A stretch of DNA of 21,272 bases, from the NCBI GenBank assembly GCA_039414355.1, contig JBCDJN010000087.1, positions 1 to 21,272 on the forward strand, written 5' to 3'. A program made the position numbers and the translations under genes. Position 1 is the stretch's first letter. The number at the start of each line of letters is the position of its first letter. A model generated the notes under the pieces. The model was given only the letters and a program-made list of their open reading frames with translations, ran no database searches and was not told the origin of the DNA. Origin of the DNA: JBCCQL01 sp039414355 (lineage in GTDB: Bacteria; Planctomycetota; Planctomycetia; Pirellulales; Lacipirellulaceae). This document shows positions 21,121-21,272 of this stretch, piece by piece.

Positions 21121-21272
21121 TTATTCCTGTCGGTTTGATGCGGCAGGCGGTCCGTTTGGGATATCTAGGTGTGCTTTGGCAGGTTGCTCGCGCATGAATT
21201 TGTGCTGCGGCTCATCGCTCCGAAACGGCACGCTGTACGGCCCGTCGAACCGCTCGACTCGCACCGATCCAG
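21121..21272 (-). CDS. Unidentified protein, C-terminal fragment
   Basis: Fifty codons are open from the right edge to a TAA at 21123-21121. The fragment looks like protein (VERFDGPYSVPFRSDEPQHKF, then a Pro/Ala-rich end) rather than random sequence, with few rare residues and no Arg-rich shadow pattern. It cannot be assigned to a family from this piece. A 7-bp-arm hairpin lies just after the stop on this strand. It may also be chance, as only 150 bases are visible. Confidence 0.4.
   Translation of the reverse strand, partial: GSVRVERFDGPYSVPFRSDEPQHKFMREQPAKAHLDIPNGPPAASNRQE

Larger units (their letters stand above)
17821..21272. mobile_element. tRNA-Cys-integrated genomic island (left part, open at window edge)
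   Basis: The island starts at the tRNA-Cys 3' end. Visible content is a tyrosine integrase, an overlapping excisionase-like gene, an orphan promoter-terminator unit, a secreted SHD1-like protein, a LexA-type DNA-binding protein and a partial gene. Conserved housekeeping genes stop at the tRNA. The right boundary is not in the window, and the cargo gives no phage structural genes, so prophage, satellite or integrative element cannot be told apart. Confidence 0.6.

Overview
The window is GC-rich chromosomal DNA, most probably from a planctomycete of the Pirellulales type. The evidence is a type I AroD-AroE fusion, a secreted protein with an SHD1-like domain, small secreted proteins of planctomycete character, weak or absent Shine-Dalgarno sites at many starts, and several families of intergenic inverted repeats. 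This assignment is an inference from gene content, not a database match.

Layout. Positions 1-1189 hold the start of fabD behind rpmF (minus strand) and a divergent GNAT acetyltransferase. Positions 1229-1368 are an inverted-repeat element between convergent genes. Positions 1370-4213 are a probable minus-strand operon: alpha/beta hydrolase, ruvB, EamA permease. Positions 4226-4420 are a second inverted-repeat element in a divergent promoter region. A sigma-54-type response regulator follows (4440-5846). Next comes a compact AT-richer insert (5866-6736) bounded by perfect 42-bp inverted repeats and carrying a GIY-YIG/T5orf172 gene broken by one extra base. Then come mutL (6767-8656), aroDE, aroK, a large prepilin peptidase and a conserved hypothetical protein, all on the plus strand to 12907. 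Positions 12912-16866 hold a DUF4345-like membrane protein, a zinc-ribbon protein, a membrane-anchored MsrA-MsrB fusion, a SolA-like flavin oxidase and a small secreted protein with a clear terminator. A 59-residue lipoprotein lies at 17340.

From 17749 the character changes. A tRNA-Cys(GCA) gene is followed 5 nt later by the 3' end of a tyrosine integrase, which overlaps an excisionase-like gene. This is the left end of an integrated element that probably runs past the right edge. Its visible cargo is an orphan promoter-to-terminator unit without a convincing ORF (about 19306-19512), a secreted SHD1-like protein, and a 74-residue stand-alone LexA-type DNA-binding domain with a structured leader. 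A repeat-bearing intergenic stretch with one perfect DnaA box and the C-terminus of an unidentified gene follow.

Housekeeping logic: aroDE and aroK supply steps 3 to 5 of chorismate synthesis. rpmF-fabD links ribosome and fatty-acid synthesis. ruvB and mutL are DNA-repair genes. The items most worth a second look are the inverted-repeat-bounded GIY-YIG unit and the orphan transcript in the tRNA-Cys island.
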